Source: Pelargonium cotyledonis
Taxonomy: Eukaryota > Streptophyta > Magnoliopsida > Geraniales > Geraniaceae
Direction: 5' to 3'
Assembly (NCBI GenBank): GCA_036897625.1
Contig: JAYMTA010000001.1
Location: 247,541-311,540 of the forward strand
DNA: 64,000 bases
In this document: piece after piece, positions 24,482 to 36,665 of the stretch
Position numbering within the stretch: the first letter of the stretch is position 1
Layout: each line of letters starts with the position of its first letter
Notes under the pieces: model-generated
Told to the model about the DNA's origin: nothing
Databases searched by the model: none
What the model saw: only the letters and a program-made list of their open reading frames with translations
Program-made: the position numbers and the translations under genes

Positions 24482-27174
24482 ATGTCTTTTATAAAACTTC
24501 CAAGGGCTTATGATATAAAAATCCGCATCGAAAAGGCAGGCTCTGCAGTAAATACCCAATATAGTATTCGGTTGGTTAGATACTTTAGTAATATAGCTAA
24601 GGTTTTATTAATAAATTTAAGCGAGCTATACTACTCTCTTCTGCTTTCGGAGAGGAACCCCTTCTATATTTTGTGGTTAGCATGGGTAAGCAATAGAACA
24701 TATTAAGACGTGTATCATTCGGAAAGTTCTTATTTAAGAAAAGAGTTAACTAGTAAGTATACGCCGAGGGAACTCCTTTAATAAGTTTTTACTACAAACA
24801 AAAATATAAGATAGAAATTTTGTAACAAACAGCTTTACAAGTATTCATAAATATGGTTTTATCCTAGTTCTTTCCAGGACAGAGCTATTCTTTTATATAT
24901 ATAGGGATCCGTCTTTTAATACTATATCTCACATAAATCTTATAATATAAACCCTTTATAATAAAAAAAATATTGGTTTCTGCTTAATTTCGGCTGTAAT
25001 TGAGAAAAGTAGAGTCGTTATTATGAAGTGTAAAAGGAGTTTCTATTAAGCTAAAGCTAGGAATTTAGGGATATAGGTATAAGAATAACCCGGATTTTCA
25101 TATTTCAAATAATAGAAAGAAGCCAAATGTGGAGTTCAGTGAAAGCGTTTCCTAGTAAACAAAGTAAGAGTAGCCTATGTCGAGGAGCTTAGAACTTCTA
25201 CTAAAAGGTATTAAAACTGGGAAATTCGGATCTTAATAATAGTTAAAATAGAGGGGTTTTACCAGGCAGTTTCCTTTGGTGACCTAGAGGGGGAGTCGGC
25301 TCTAAGCAATTTATAGGATAGGGGGTAATTACGGGGACATGTTTCCCTTAATTTGTTTTATTGTAAAAAAAAAAGATCGATGTTGTCTAAAATACTAAAA
25401 TGAAGGCTTACTTAAATACGAGGTAACTCAAAAGTTTTATTATAACTTTCGTATAACTTCAAAAAGCTAATATACTAATCTTAATCACGAAAACTCCTTT
25501 AGTTTTTGTTTATTTAGGAAGTCCTAGATTAATTTTCTATAATTTTATGTAATGAAAGAATTAAATCTAGTTAAGGATTCCTATCAGCAGGCAAAAAGGT
25601 TGTAACTAGCTTGTTTTCAAAAGGTCATGTGTTACTTTACAAAGGTGTATCTGATAAAAAAAGGTATTTCTACTTATTAATCTGCAAATATATATATAAG
25701 TAATTACATGAAACAAGTATGAGTCCCCTGAATCCCGCAAATTATTTAGGCTGGACCTCGCCAAAAAGGAGGCTTTACTTAGCCTTAATAAAAAGCAGGT
25801 CTTATGTGGTTATACATTTTGTTTTTACCTTGAAATTACGTTAGAATGTCTTAACTCAGACAAGTAAGCACTTTTATGGAACTTTCTCAGTTAGTGGTTT
25901 TTCGTAATTAAGAGATTGTTTCTGAGTTTGAGAGTATAACTTAATAGGCTGTATGTTCGTCTTATAAATGCCTTTAGTTTTCCGCCTTTCTTAGTAGTTA
26001 AGGAAATAAAAAAGTATTAGATGAAAATTTTTAAAGTACAATTTCGGTAAAACAATGAATCCGAGTTTTTAACTAACCTTAGAATTTGTTTCTTTTAAGT
26101 CCTTTCCTGAGATTTATCAAAGCAGGACCTGGGTATAGTGCTACTTAATTACATCTATTTAAAATTCCTTGTAACTGAGTCTTCTTTGTAAACTTTATAA
26201 AATTTTGTTTAGTTTACACGTGCTCCACTCATAGGATTAGCCGCTTTCCAGTTTATTCCGGAAAAAAGACAAAGATTTAGACTATATATACCCAGCTTTT
26301 AGATGTAATTCTAAGCTCTGCTTTGGGCCTTTTCTTGTCCTAGATTCTTCTAGTTGTGCACAAGACTCTGAGTAGAAGATATGGTTGTAAATAGTTGCAC
26401 AGGGTCAAGCTTCCAAACCTAGGAATTAATCCAGCTTTCAAGTTAACATCTTTCATCCTCGTCTACCAACGCCTTTTAAAAACTCTCAAGGCAGTCCCCT
26501 TTCCCGATGACATCAAATTATTTTATTACAGATTTCAATTTTCTTCTCTATTAGGGCCTAAAATACTTCGTCATTATCCTTACATTTCTTTTCTCACTCC
26601 CCAGCCATATAAAAAGTTAGATTTTTTGTTAAGATCCCAGGAAGTAGAGTACTATATAACTCCTCTAAGTCCGAATAAATCTATAAAAACAAATTATTAT
26701 ATCAATTGGAAATGAACACTAACCCCTTCCAATAAAATTTATGAGACTTCGCGTTATTACATGTAAGAAAAAAACTTACCTGACTACTCTAAATATAAAG
26801 GGCTTAAATATTATATTAGGACCCAATTGCTGTATAACCTGCTCAATAGGTCTCTCTTAAAACTGGTAACGAGATACAAAAATATTTAGAAAGAGAAAAC
26901 CTCGAAATATAAGCAAAGAAATTTAACGAAATCCATAGACTCTTGTGTTAATTTACCCTTTTTGAGAACAATTCCTATTCTTTCTATAGGTGTTAACTAG
27001 GGCTAATGAGGAGTCCTCTCGGACAAAAGAATTACCTTGTCTTTAATAAGGACCCCCGATTTGCATCTAAATAAAAAGAGAGCGTTAAGACTTTTTCCAC
27101 TAGCAGCTTCTGGGTTTGTAATTAAAAAGTTACCAGACCTAAAAACAGTTAACCGTCTTGTACTAAATTTAACT

Positions 27175-27246
27175 GTGACTCGAATTGAACCAACAACATT
27201 TTCATTTCTGAATCTTAGTTCTAACCTGCTTTCTGTGCTGCCGAAG
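27175..27246 (-). pseudogene. Weak tRNA-like element
   Basis: The minus strand carries CAGGTTAGAAC (D-arm-like), GATTCAGAAATGA in anticodon position and GTTGGTTCAATTCG in T-arm position. Spacing is right but stems are mostly unpaired. A Phe-type ancestry is possible from the TTCAGAAA stretch, but not established. Confidence 0.27.
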
Positions 27247-27524
27247 AAAAACTGAATTAATTAAGCTATCAATCGATATATAATACAAATCCTTATTAAA
27301 AAAAAATTGCCGGGTCTCTTTAATATGTATAAGGGTCCTTTGTACCTATGCGTTTAAGGTTTGTGGGGCACCCTAATAGTTTACCTTCTGCTCGAATACT
27401 CCTTTCATTGGGACTACAATTTAACCGTTTCATCTTAAGCCCCTTATTCTATTAATTATGATATACTAACATACAAGGGTTTAGCGTGATTAAAAACGAG
27501 ACCTTTTTCACAGCAGTTAGGGCT

Positions 27525-27585
27525 TTAAGAGGATTCAAACCTATTACTTTTTCGGACGAAGCTCGCGTTTAACACGGAGTTTTAT
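27525..27585 (-). pseudogene. Weak tRNA-like element with a good T-arm
   Basis: The minus-strand T-arm ATAGG-TTTGAAT-CCTCT keeps four of five pairs. The upstream sequence GCGAGCTTCGTCCGAAAAAG could be a collapsed anticodon region, but no D-arm is clear. Possibly a 3'-half tRNA remnant only. Confidence 0.27.
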
Positions 27586-30392
27586 AGGCAAGTTAATAAA
27601 AATCGGGGAGACTTAACGGAGTTTGAGTATTTGTAGGTATGAATATTTGGGTCTATATTTAGGCAAAAAGGAGTCCTCTATAGTAGTCAGTCAATTGAAT
27701 TCTAAGAGGGTGGGGGGAAAGAAGTCGCTGGAGACTCTCGTAGAACTCTTTACTAGCAGTAGACTCGACCTAATCTATCTGTTTTTTAATCACTTTGCCC
27801 CCAGGTATCCTGCACAAGGAATACTTAGATAAAAGTTGGAGCTGCTAATTGTTATAAAAGTGCCCTTACTCCTCGGTTTCTTACTCTTAAAGCGCGCCTT
27901 TTTACCTAAGCCTAAGTGCACTATCTTCTAGAGGCACCTAATTGCACGAAAGTAATTTAGATCTAGAGTTTTCTTAGTAATCCAAACTTTAGGGAATTCC
28001 ACTAGAGCTGAAGTTTAAGGTCAGGGACTTCTAGATATCAAAAATCCTAAGGTAGCAAGAAAGTACGCGGTTTAATTCTATATTAAAGGAGACTTCCCTT
28101 TTAAGATTTTATCCTCAGTCTTATAAGTGTGTGGTTAAAAAAGACTCTGGGGCACCAGAATCCTTCCTTTCTTGGTAGTACTATGCTCAAGTACCCGGAG
28201 TCGATAAAACAAAACTTTTATATTTGAAAGGTGCCTAAATGCTAAATTACTGTGAACCTTGTGCCTTAATTAAATTATGTTAAGCTTTGGCTAAGTTACA
28301 TAGAAGGGTCCTAAATGTAGAACAACAAGGGCATAAATCATAAGCTATTCACCGCGCAAATTACAGAATGGGGACTAGGTACTTTATTATTTATTAAAAG
28401 GAATTGCTTAACCATGTTCCCGCGCACTAATCCTAACTGCTTCTTATGTACTTAAGCAAAAAACTCATTAAAAATTACCAAATTCTTATTTTAAAAGTCC
28501 AAGCCCCCCCTCCTTCAAACAACACTCTCGTCTATCTAATAAGCCTTATTCAGCCCTTTATGAAGAGCATATCTATGAAAGGTAGTATTTCCTAAAAATG
28601 TATTTTAGTTATCCAAAAATAAACTTAATTACTTGATACGACTAAGAGTTGAAGTAATCTATAGGTTGACCTGAACACTTGTCTTCTACCAATTCAGCTT
28701 TTCCAAGAGTGCTCTACTTAAAAGCAGAAATTCATGAACCTGGCTCATTCATTTTCTATCTAGTATTCTAAATTAAGCATGCTTTGTTATTGAGGAAATA
28801 TTCGTTACAAGACCCGGGTTTATACGCTAAATGGGATACTGAGAGCTTGTTAAAGCAACAAGTATTCACTTAGATAATGAAGAAATGAGTCTTAGATCAA
28901 AATTGGATGCATGCTAGACAAGAGGGGTATACCTTAAACTATCCAACTAAGAATACAGTAACTATAATACTAATAGGTATTAATAACTCCTAGCTACAAG
29001 AATAGGAATACACTACTCCAATAAGCGCAGGCTAGATAGGCTCCACCAAGAAGAATACAATACTAGGTACAGTAACTACGGGAAACCTTAAGGTACAGAG
29101 TAGAGGTTATAAAAAAAGGTATAGGTATAGCTCATAATAGAGCTACAAAGACTCATAAGAAACAAGGCATTCAGGGTTTATTTTATACTGAAACCAGCTC
29201 AAGTTAAGCGCAGCAAAAGGAAAGGATAACAACTCATTGAACTTAGCATACATCCACATGCGCCCCCGCGTGGTATAGTCTTAACTTGTATTTCTACATA
29301 GGCAGGGGACTTGACTTGGTTTTGAACCAAATATAATATGAAAAAGTACTAGAGACTAAATTCATTTTTACTATAAATTGGTGTAATACAAGAGTTTTTT
29401 AAGTTTTCGAAACTAAAGCAAAGCTACAGTTCAAGTAATTCATAATTGTTACGCTCGATTCTCGTTTATTGAAATTAGGTAAAGTAAACGAACTACTTTG
29501 CGTTGATTCAAGGCTGAGGCACTCCTTCGACAAGGTAACAGTTGAATATAAAAAAGGGGTTTCTCTTCTAAGATCTCAAAAACTCGTGTTTCGGGTGGCT
29601 CCTAAACCTATACTAAGAATTTTTGTATTAACGAATTCCATTTGAATTGAGTGCTTCAGATTTAATTTAATCTTGTGTTTTATAGTCCTATTCAAGAAAG
29701 GGGAACCCCAGTAACTTTTTCTATTCATTGTCGAAAATACAGCTTCTAACTTAATAAAATAAAAACTTACATATAATGCTATATTCAGTCGAACAGTGCC
29801 CAAGTTTATATAAACTCTTTTCTTTATCGATAGTTTAGCTGCCCTGTAATAAAGGACCCAACAGTCGTTTGGAGAGCTTATCCCTTAATGTCACCACACT
29901 ATATACAGGAAAGTCATAAACACTAAATAGTGAGCTTACCTCATTCGCTTTTATTTACGCATGACTTTTAAAAACAAATACAAAAAACATAACTTAGAAA
30001 CTTCTCGCCCGATATTCTTTTATAATAATGCAATTTTCCTGATATTAGGATCTATATTAGTACTTTTTTATTCCCTTGGTTTAGAACAGCGGTAAAGCAA
30101 GGCTCGAATAGCTACACATGTTTTCATTAACAGCAGTGGCTTCTCGAGGACCTCTTCTAGAATTATGTACTTTCCTAAACGTCAGGAACTCCTGGGTCTG
30201 GCAAATAAAAGATAAGAAACTTTTGCACGGCTATTTAACCCCTTTTCTTGAAAAGAACCGATAAGTATAGTAACAGAAGAAAAACTCAAAAGCTTCACTA
30301 TAATATAAGCTATAGGGGGCTCATAGAGTGGCCTAACTAAGAAAGAAAATCCATATAGGAGCTAAATTACTTAAAATTTCTTACAGATGAAT

Positions 30393-30452
30393 TCAAGTAG
30401 TAAAGCATCCCGACAAAGTCTCGAGTTCGTTGGTTCAAAATGCCGGATTAGT
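30393..30452 (+). pseudogene. Degenerate tRNA-like element, isotype unclear
   Basis: AAGTAGTAAAGCATC is a good D-arm, followed by CCCGACAAAGTCTCGAG in anticodon position and CGTTGGTTCAAAATG in T-arm position. It resembles Gly- or Val-type organellar tRNAs in part. Only loop sequences survive; stem pairing is largely gone. Confidence 0.36.
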
Positions 30453-32148
30453 AAGACTGGTTTACTTCGAATTACATCGGCAAATAAGTAAAGAGCCACA
30501 AAAGAAATAGTATACAAAAAGCTTTATAGATTCTTTCTTTCAATCTGTCTGATGCTGATGTAATCACGCTCGCTTGAGTTGAGTTTCAGTATCTGATTCA
30601 TGAAGTTGCAATCCGTCAGTAAATGTAATTCATTCAAATAAAAATCATATTGATAAGAAATTCCTCAATTAGCTACTAACATACCAACGACCCAGTAATA
30701 ATATAATTAATAATAAAACTATTTTAGTAATGAGCTTTTATAATGACACTAACCTTTCATTTATAGGGTTGTCTCTTAAAGTTACCGGCACCTCACGTAA
30801 ATAAAATTCTAATTAGTAAGCACAGTCAAAGCTAACTTTAAAAAATCTTATATCTTTGTCTGTTTTTATGACTAAGAAAACCCCATACTTTATATGTCTA
30901 GTAAATCTATAGATTTTAATTTATCGATATTGTAAAGAGAAGAAGTTCAGGGTCGAAAGCTTTTTTACGGAGAATAGCAAAAAATCAAAACCTTAAGCTT
31001 ACAAGTTATGAGTCAGGTCTTGCTAAGGTTATTCCTTACATAGCGCGTTTATTATATTTGATTCTAATCTATTACGAAATTTAAAGTGTTTGGATTCTTT
31101 GATTACAGCATACCGCAAAATTTGTATTTTATACAAAGCAAAACTCACTTGAGTATCCAATTGTTTAAAAATTACTTTGAGAAGATATTAAATATTAAGA
31201 CTAGCTATTAGGGGGCAAGCTCTCTTATAAGTGTCTGATCAAAAATGGGATCCTCTTTTGGTGTACTTTATTAACATTTCTTTTTTCTTTTTAGAAATTC
31301 TCTCAACTTTAATGGGCATATCGAAGACTCAAAATACAAGAAATTTGGTAGTATCCAGATATATTATCCCAAAAAGTTTTATTAGACCTGTTATTTTATT
31401 GTATGTTTAAATTAAGCAATATGAATTAAAGAATTTTCTGTTCACAAAGAAGATTTGAGAAAACTATTACTTTATTCTTTTTTTTTTTTTTCTAATTTTT
31501 AGTATTCATCCTTTTGGACAGTGTAAAGCAAGCTATTTTCCATCCTATTATAACTACTCAACTTCGATTAGTCCTGCCTTGCTATGGAAAGGGAAGAGTA
31601 CTAGCTCGAATTCTTTAATATTAGAATATGTCAACTAAAGAACTTTAATAAGTCTTTTATTTCTTATAAGTAATGCAATTGATCCTTTGTTAATATACCT
31701 CGAATCTCTTGAATCTATAGAGTGTATACTGTAATTATCCTGATCCAGAGTTTTTTTATTATCACTTTAATAAGAGACTTTAATCCTTCAGAAAAGAGTG
31801 CCTTTTTGTCTTTAGTTGCAAACGTGTTTCTATAACTAGTAAATTAAACTGAGAATTCTTGGGAAATAGCCGCGTAAGCTAACTTTCCAGATATACAATA
31901 TTTTATCTAAACTCTTAAAGCGAGCCTGTTAGGAACCCGTTTTTAGGAATACCTATATAATTTGTTGTGTATCCCTTGTAAAAATTGTATTATAAAACTC
32001 CCTTTTATATCGCAGATGCCTAGTACTCTATACAAAGGTTTTGTAAGGTTTCTAGTATCATATTAGTCAAGACACTATGTGAAGTTTTGTCATTCAGGCT
32101 CGAGATGGGTTCTCCTTATGAAATTGTGTATTCCGGATCACTTTAATA

Positions 32149-32220
32149 CTGGAATAACGCTTCGAACCCGCGCATGTACAAACAAGTAATACCTGTCTTA
32201 CCGTGAAAAAACTGGAGTTT
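32149..32220 (-). pseudogene. trnQ-like: Degenerate mitochondrial-type tRNA-Gln, copy 3
   Basis: The minus strand reads GGTAAGACA (D-arm end), then 20 nt, then CATGC, a T-arm GGGTTCGAAGC and the 3' end TTATTCCAG, in the order and spacing of mitochondrial tRNA-Gln (a 31-nt interval aligns without a gap). The 3' acceptor strand TTATTCC is identical to that of the copy at 6.6 kb. The anticodon arm is unrecognisable (ATTACTTGTTTG). It lies about 560 nt from the Asp-like element, on the opposite strand. Confidence 0.57.
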
Positions 32221-32689
32221 TTGGATTATACTAGCTACGCTTATAGGGGCTTCAACTATCTTTGTTATTCATAACACAAGTAACATAAGGCTGGGAATAC
32301 GAGGGGTGAAATAAGAATTTATATATAAGTGATTAAAATGCCGAGTAGACAAAAGCAGGCTAAGTCTACTGCAGAAGTTACTGTATACTACCCTTCTTAT
32401 ATCTTATAGAAGTCTAGCTGATACGGGGCTCAAAATTTTATAGAGAGAGCTCTTTTAAATAGCAAAGAAAGCTCGTATCGAAGGTTTCTTTCATTATATC
32501 TATTTTTTTTACGAGATTGGAAAGCATACAAGACGCTCTAAATACTACTTCTATTTTGGCATTAATAAGAATTCCTTTGAATTTCCTGAAAATGTTATGC
32601 TGATTAGAGTCATTCTATATAAGCGATCCTGCTGCTGCTAAAGAAACGGCTTAGTTTAAAGGTATACTTTACATAAGTAGATCAACTCT

Positions 32690-32704
32690 AATCACTTAGA
32701 TAAA
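32690..32704 (+). repeat. Dispersed 15-nt block upstream of the Asp-like element
   Basis: AATCACTTAGATAAA, identical over 15 nt to the minus-strand copy at 48,693-48,707. It lies 78 nt upstream of the Asp-like element on the same strand, the same arrangement as at 48.7, 49.1 and 49.9 kb. It might be a promoter-like or processing signal, or the relic of another tRNA 5' half. The sequence alone does not decide. Confidence 0.5.
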
Positions 32705-32782
32705 TAAGAATATTACATACAATAGAACTACCAATAGAACTACTTTATATACTGAATTCGAGTCATTAAGAGTTTATAGAAG

Positions 32783-32857
32783 TGCTTAGATATCTCAGTT
32801 GGTGGAGCACCGAGCTTCTCGCCTAACGGACGCAGGTTCGAGTCCCGTCAATCCCGA
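32783..32857 (+). pseudogene. trnD-like: Degenerate organellar tRNA-Asp
   Basis: The D-arm TCTCAGTTGGTGGAGCACCG and the 3' part CGCAGGTTCGAGTCCCGT followed by CAATCCCG fit plant organellar tRNA-Asp(GTC) closely. The T-stem keeps four of five pairs, and the 3' acceptor strand is nearly intact. The 5' acceptor strand (TGCTTAG) no longer pairs with it. The anticodon loop that should hold GTC is replaced by AGCTTCTCG, so decoding is lost. A copy of the 15-nt block is 78 nt upstream. Confidence 0.62.
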
Positions 32858-33802
32858 ATTCTTAATCGATAAAATTAATGGATCATATTTACTTTGTATT
32901 ATTTCTTTGACTGGTATTTAATACTTTAGATGAAACAAGAAAAACTAGTTTTCATTAAGAATATTTACAACCTATATAGTTATTCCTATTTAAATGGCTT
33001 AAAGAAAGGACCCACCGTTGTCAGGTCTGATTCTTTTGTTTGTGGTTTATGCCTAGAAACCTGCGCAGTTATTCTTGCCGTAAAATAAGGTAAACGTATA
33101 TAAAACCTTGTTAAAATGCTTGAGGAGAGTCCCAGGTACGCTTATCTTATAATTATTTTTTCACTTAGTCTTGGTCACCGCCCTTAGTATTTTAAGGGTC
33201 TCTTCTATATGAATTTGTTAGGAGTCCTCTTGGTATGCAAAGGGCCCGCTAAACATAAATAGGTTTACAGTATCAGCATCTTCTTGGATAATCTTGTTAA
33301 CTTATTTAGGAAACTCGAGTTATGTATGTAGATTTTTTATAGAAGAGCTCACTTTACAGTTCAAATTCAATAGTTAGAGCTTCTAATCTAGCAGTGTCGG
33401 AAAGCTTATATGGGGTAGCGCTGCCTTGTTATTCATTTATTATGAAAAAAATGTTTTAAGTTCTAGGACCAAGAAAAGGTTAAGGGTGGTATGCCAAAAT
33501 AAGGTACTTGCATCATGTGCTATTATAAGATTAAAAGCTTTTGTCCATAATTATAAAGGAGCTCCTTGCCGAAAGACTTCTTTCTGCTTGTAAACTAGGA
33601 GTACTATACGGGGCCTTATCTCTACACGAATAGCTAAATCGGGCTTTTCCGTAATTTTCGGAATTCTTTAATTATTTTTACACCAGGAATTGCTCGTCCC
33701 AAAAACTTCCCGCTGGAGACTCCCCAAAGAAGTTTAGGTGCCCCTTACTTTAGGGACTAAATAAGTATTTATCAAGATTACCCGCTTAAGAAGAGGAAAT
33801 AT

Positions 33803-33865
33803 ATACTGTCAGGACTTGAACCGCTGCACTGAACTATTTGAAACACTGACTTCCTAGCCCTTTTG
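33803..33865 (-). pseudogene. Degenerate tRNA-like element, isotype unclear
   Basis: The minus strand has GTGCAGCGGTTCAAGTCC in T-arm position, with two closing pairs. AAGTCAGTGTTTCAAATAG precedes it where D and anticodon arms would be. The isotype cannot be assigned, and only the T-arm core is convincing. Confidence 0.33.
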
Positions 33866-36593
33866 TATTTTACTTAAATAAATTCTTTGTACTGATAACT
33901 GCTTTAAATAAAGCTCGTAAATTAGTACTAAAAATCTCCATATCTGACAAGACTTCTGATAGAAAAGTAGTGTAATAAAGGCGACTCCATAAAAGAAGAC
34001 TTTTTTGTTATTAGGAATCATAGGCTAGACTAAATGAACTTAGTTGGATTTGAAGGCTCTTTTAACTGGGTTACATGGGATTTAACTCATAAATGTTACT
34101 ACTTCTGTTTGTCAATAAGGGTTTTCACATTGGTAAGGAAATACTTGATTAAGTAAATAAATTTTCCTTTTGGTAACCCGTACTCGTAAAAAACGCTATA
34201 GTAAGGCTCATGGGGATAAACGAGAATACGACACTACACTGCTTTGGAGCCCATTTGCTAAAAAAGCAGGTGCTTTTCGTATGAAACGAATCCTGTAGTG
34301 TTAGGCTTAACCGAAAATTAGGGAAAAAGTAGAACTGAGTTAAAAAGTAAGTAAGGCTTTAATCTACTATTAACTTAGCAATTATTTATTAAATCTTTGC
34401 CCTCATACCTACGGATATTCTGTATATTTGTGCTGTTTGTTGTTCCAATCTGATATCCATCGCATTAAATTGCTAAACCCTTACTTGGTTCTTGCAGGGA
34501 ATTTCTTACGAAGTCGGCCCCTAAAGTACTTTGGGCTCGTTTGTAAAAAAGGGGCAGCGCCTCTCCATAAAGTTGAAGCTTGCAAATAGAATTTAATTTG
34601 AGTTTATTAAATATTTTGATCCTGGATTCTTAGAGTTTAAAGTAGGATTCTTCATTTAATTATTTCACTTTAGTACTATGTCCGTCCGGAGCTAGGCTTC
34701 CTTTTTAAAAGATAGCTTGCCTGGGGAGTAAGTAGCAAAAATCAGTTAAAATTACAATACAATAACTAATATGCCTTTATATTTTGTAAAATTCCCCAGT
34801 TTCCGGTAAACTACTAAGCTAGTTAGGCAAAAGAAACGGGTTCCATTCCAATATACCGAGTGTAAGGAAACCGGAATTCGAGTAACAGGGCGAGGTCCTT
34901 ATTTATAAGTATCGCATGGAGTTGGAATATATTTGATATTTTTTTACCCTGTAATTATGTATAAGAATAGCTTGGACATTCAATAAAGAAGTTGTCGGAA
35001 AACGAAAGACAGGTAAAATAGCTAATATAGAACCTTTTTAGTGCAATCACTTAGAAATTAGGATATCTATTGTTGGACATTTACTTCTTGCCAAGATAAA
35101 AGCCATGTGCTATTAGCATGTTCAAGTTCTACTATATTAACGATAATAGTAATTAAAAAAAAGAGTCAATCATAATTACTTCACATCCAATCTGGTACTG
35201 TCCGTAGACGTTACGCATAACTGATAGGCCGACTTATTTCTACAGCTTGCATAGAATATGGTTTTTTGTTCATCTCGAGGATCTTTTTATACCTTTACCT
35301 TTGGGGAACCTTGTTTTTCTAAGGTAAACACTAGTTATATATAATTTAAGATAGTTTAGTTAAATTATACAAAGAATATTACATGGACTAAAGTCCTATG
35401 ATTTGGGATAATAAAACATCGAAAGGTTGGCTAGAAAAAGTAAAGATTTTAAACTAGTATTGAAATCCAAAAACAAATAATAGGATACAGAAAATCTTAA
35501 GTAATAAGGCTTCTCTTAGCTAAAAGCCCTCTTATGGCAAGGAAATAAGGCAAAACCAAGAATTGAAATTTAAGCAAAAAGGAAGAGATTGTTCTAAAAC
35601 TCTAATCTTTGCAAAGCTAGCGCAGGCTCTGGGGAGGGTTTCTTGCCTAGTTGCTTATAGTTTTTGTTTACTATAGTAATTAAAAAGTTGATTCTTATTT
35701 TGCTAAGATCACGAATCCGGGTTTACAAGATTACTTTTAAGAGTATACTTATCCAATACTAAGGCAAGGCCATCTATTATAGGCAGGGGCTTATGCCTTT
35801 GTCTACATTTTCTAGAATACTAAGCTAATTCTAGTATTCTGGGGAGTCCCTTCTCTACCGCTTACAAAGATCTTGTTATTTACCTGTCGAAATGCTTGAT
35901 CCTAAAACTAGCTCTGATATTTGGTAATCCTAATTAGGATCCTAAATATTAACCTACTCCCAGCTCCGGTAGAGCATAAGTACTTCGTCTACTAAACTTT
36001 TTAACAGAAAGAAACGCTTCTACTCCCTTAAAAAACCCTATCTACTATGTATTACTAATAACTAGTACCTATTTTAACTATGTTAATTTAGACATTTACT
36101 CACCCAGGTTTTTTAAAACCCTGTACAAATTACCTACCTTGCGTTTATAAGTAAATCCATTTACGAAGGAATGCTTTTTATATACTTAATTGGGAATACC
36201 TTGTTCGGTAGCTTTTGATTTTGAAAGATATATGCTAATCTATAAGGGCTCCAAATTGTGTCTATTACAGCCATGTAAGTCGCTTTTACTCTTACCACTT
36301 TACTTTATTATTTATTAAATAAATAAGATCCTTTTCTTCTTATATGGTACTTTTTAGTCTCTGTGTTGTATCTGAAATGCTCTTAAATTCAATTTATATA
36401 GGAGTCAAGTAAAAGAAAACGCCTAGCCACTTGCTACTATACTAAGTTTCAGATAAATCTCCGAGAGGAGCCCTGTAGTCAAGGAACTTTAGCTCTAATA
36501 AATTAGCTATTACTAGCAGCTCACCATAGGAAGGGCGCGTAGTCACTAGGACCTGTTATAAAGGACTTAACCGAAAGGGAAAAGACAAAGTCA

Positions 36594-36665
36594 TGCTCTG
36601 CTACACTTGAACTTACAACTTATAAAAAAGGACCCGCAGTTCTACCGACCTGAGCTGCGTGTAGG
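36594..36665 (-). pseudogene. trnW-like: Degenerate organellar tRNA-Trp
   Basis: On the minus strand CAGCTCAGGTCGGTAGAAC, then a GGGTCC stretch, then TTGTAAGTTCAAGTGTAG and GCAGAGC, follow plant organellar (plastid-derived) tRNA-Trp from the D-arm to the acceptor. The CCA anticodon has been replaced by a T-run, and the anticodon stem is unpaired. T-stem pairing is lost although the TTCAA loop remains. No complete copy of the 15-nt block lies upstream. Confidence 0.58.

Larger units (their letters stand above)
24482..32148. other. Gene-free AT-rich block with a small island near 29 kb
   Basis: No gene recognised. The longest open frame (26,395-26,715, 106 codons) has no recognisable domain. 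About 28.8-29.5 kb has more CA words and resembles the 10-13 kb island. A possible tRNA-like remnant near 28,670-28,730 (minus strand, GTAGAGCA with a broken T-arm GTGTTCAGGTC) is too weak to list. A variant of the 15-nt block, ATTCACTTAGATAAT, is at 28,864-28,878 on the plus strand. Confidence 0.4.

Noticed and set aside
26395-26715. Longest open frame in the AT-rich block (106 codons, plus)
   Set aside because: No recognisable domain, no codon-use pattern distinct from its surroundings, and a length that chance can produce in 61 kb of six-frame AT-rich DNA.
27234-27246. CTTCGGCAGCACA on the minus strand, like the 5' end of U6 snRNA
   Set aside because: Only 13 bases match. The conserved ACAGAGA-type region does not follow, and the site lies within a weak tRNA-like element.
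28670-28732. Possible tRNA-like element on the minus strand
   Set aside because: It has a GTAGAGCA word, but the T-arm is broken (GTGTTCAGGTC) and a second D-arm-like word sits where the anticodon should be; too ambiguous to annotate.
29312-29332. TTGGTTTTGAACCAA, resembling a T-arm
   Set aside because: It is a small inverted repeat with an oversized T-run, and no D-arm or anticodon arm lies at the proper distance.
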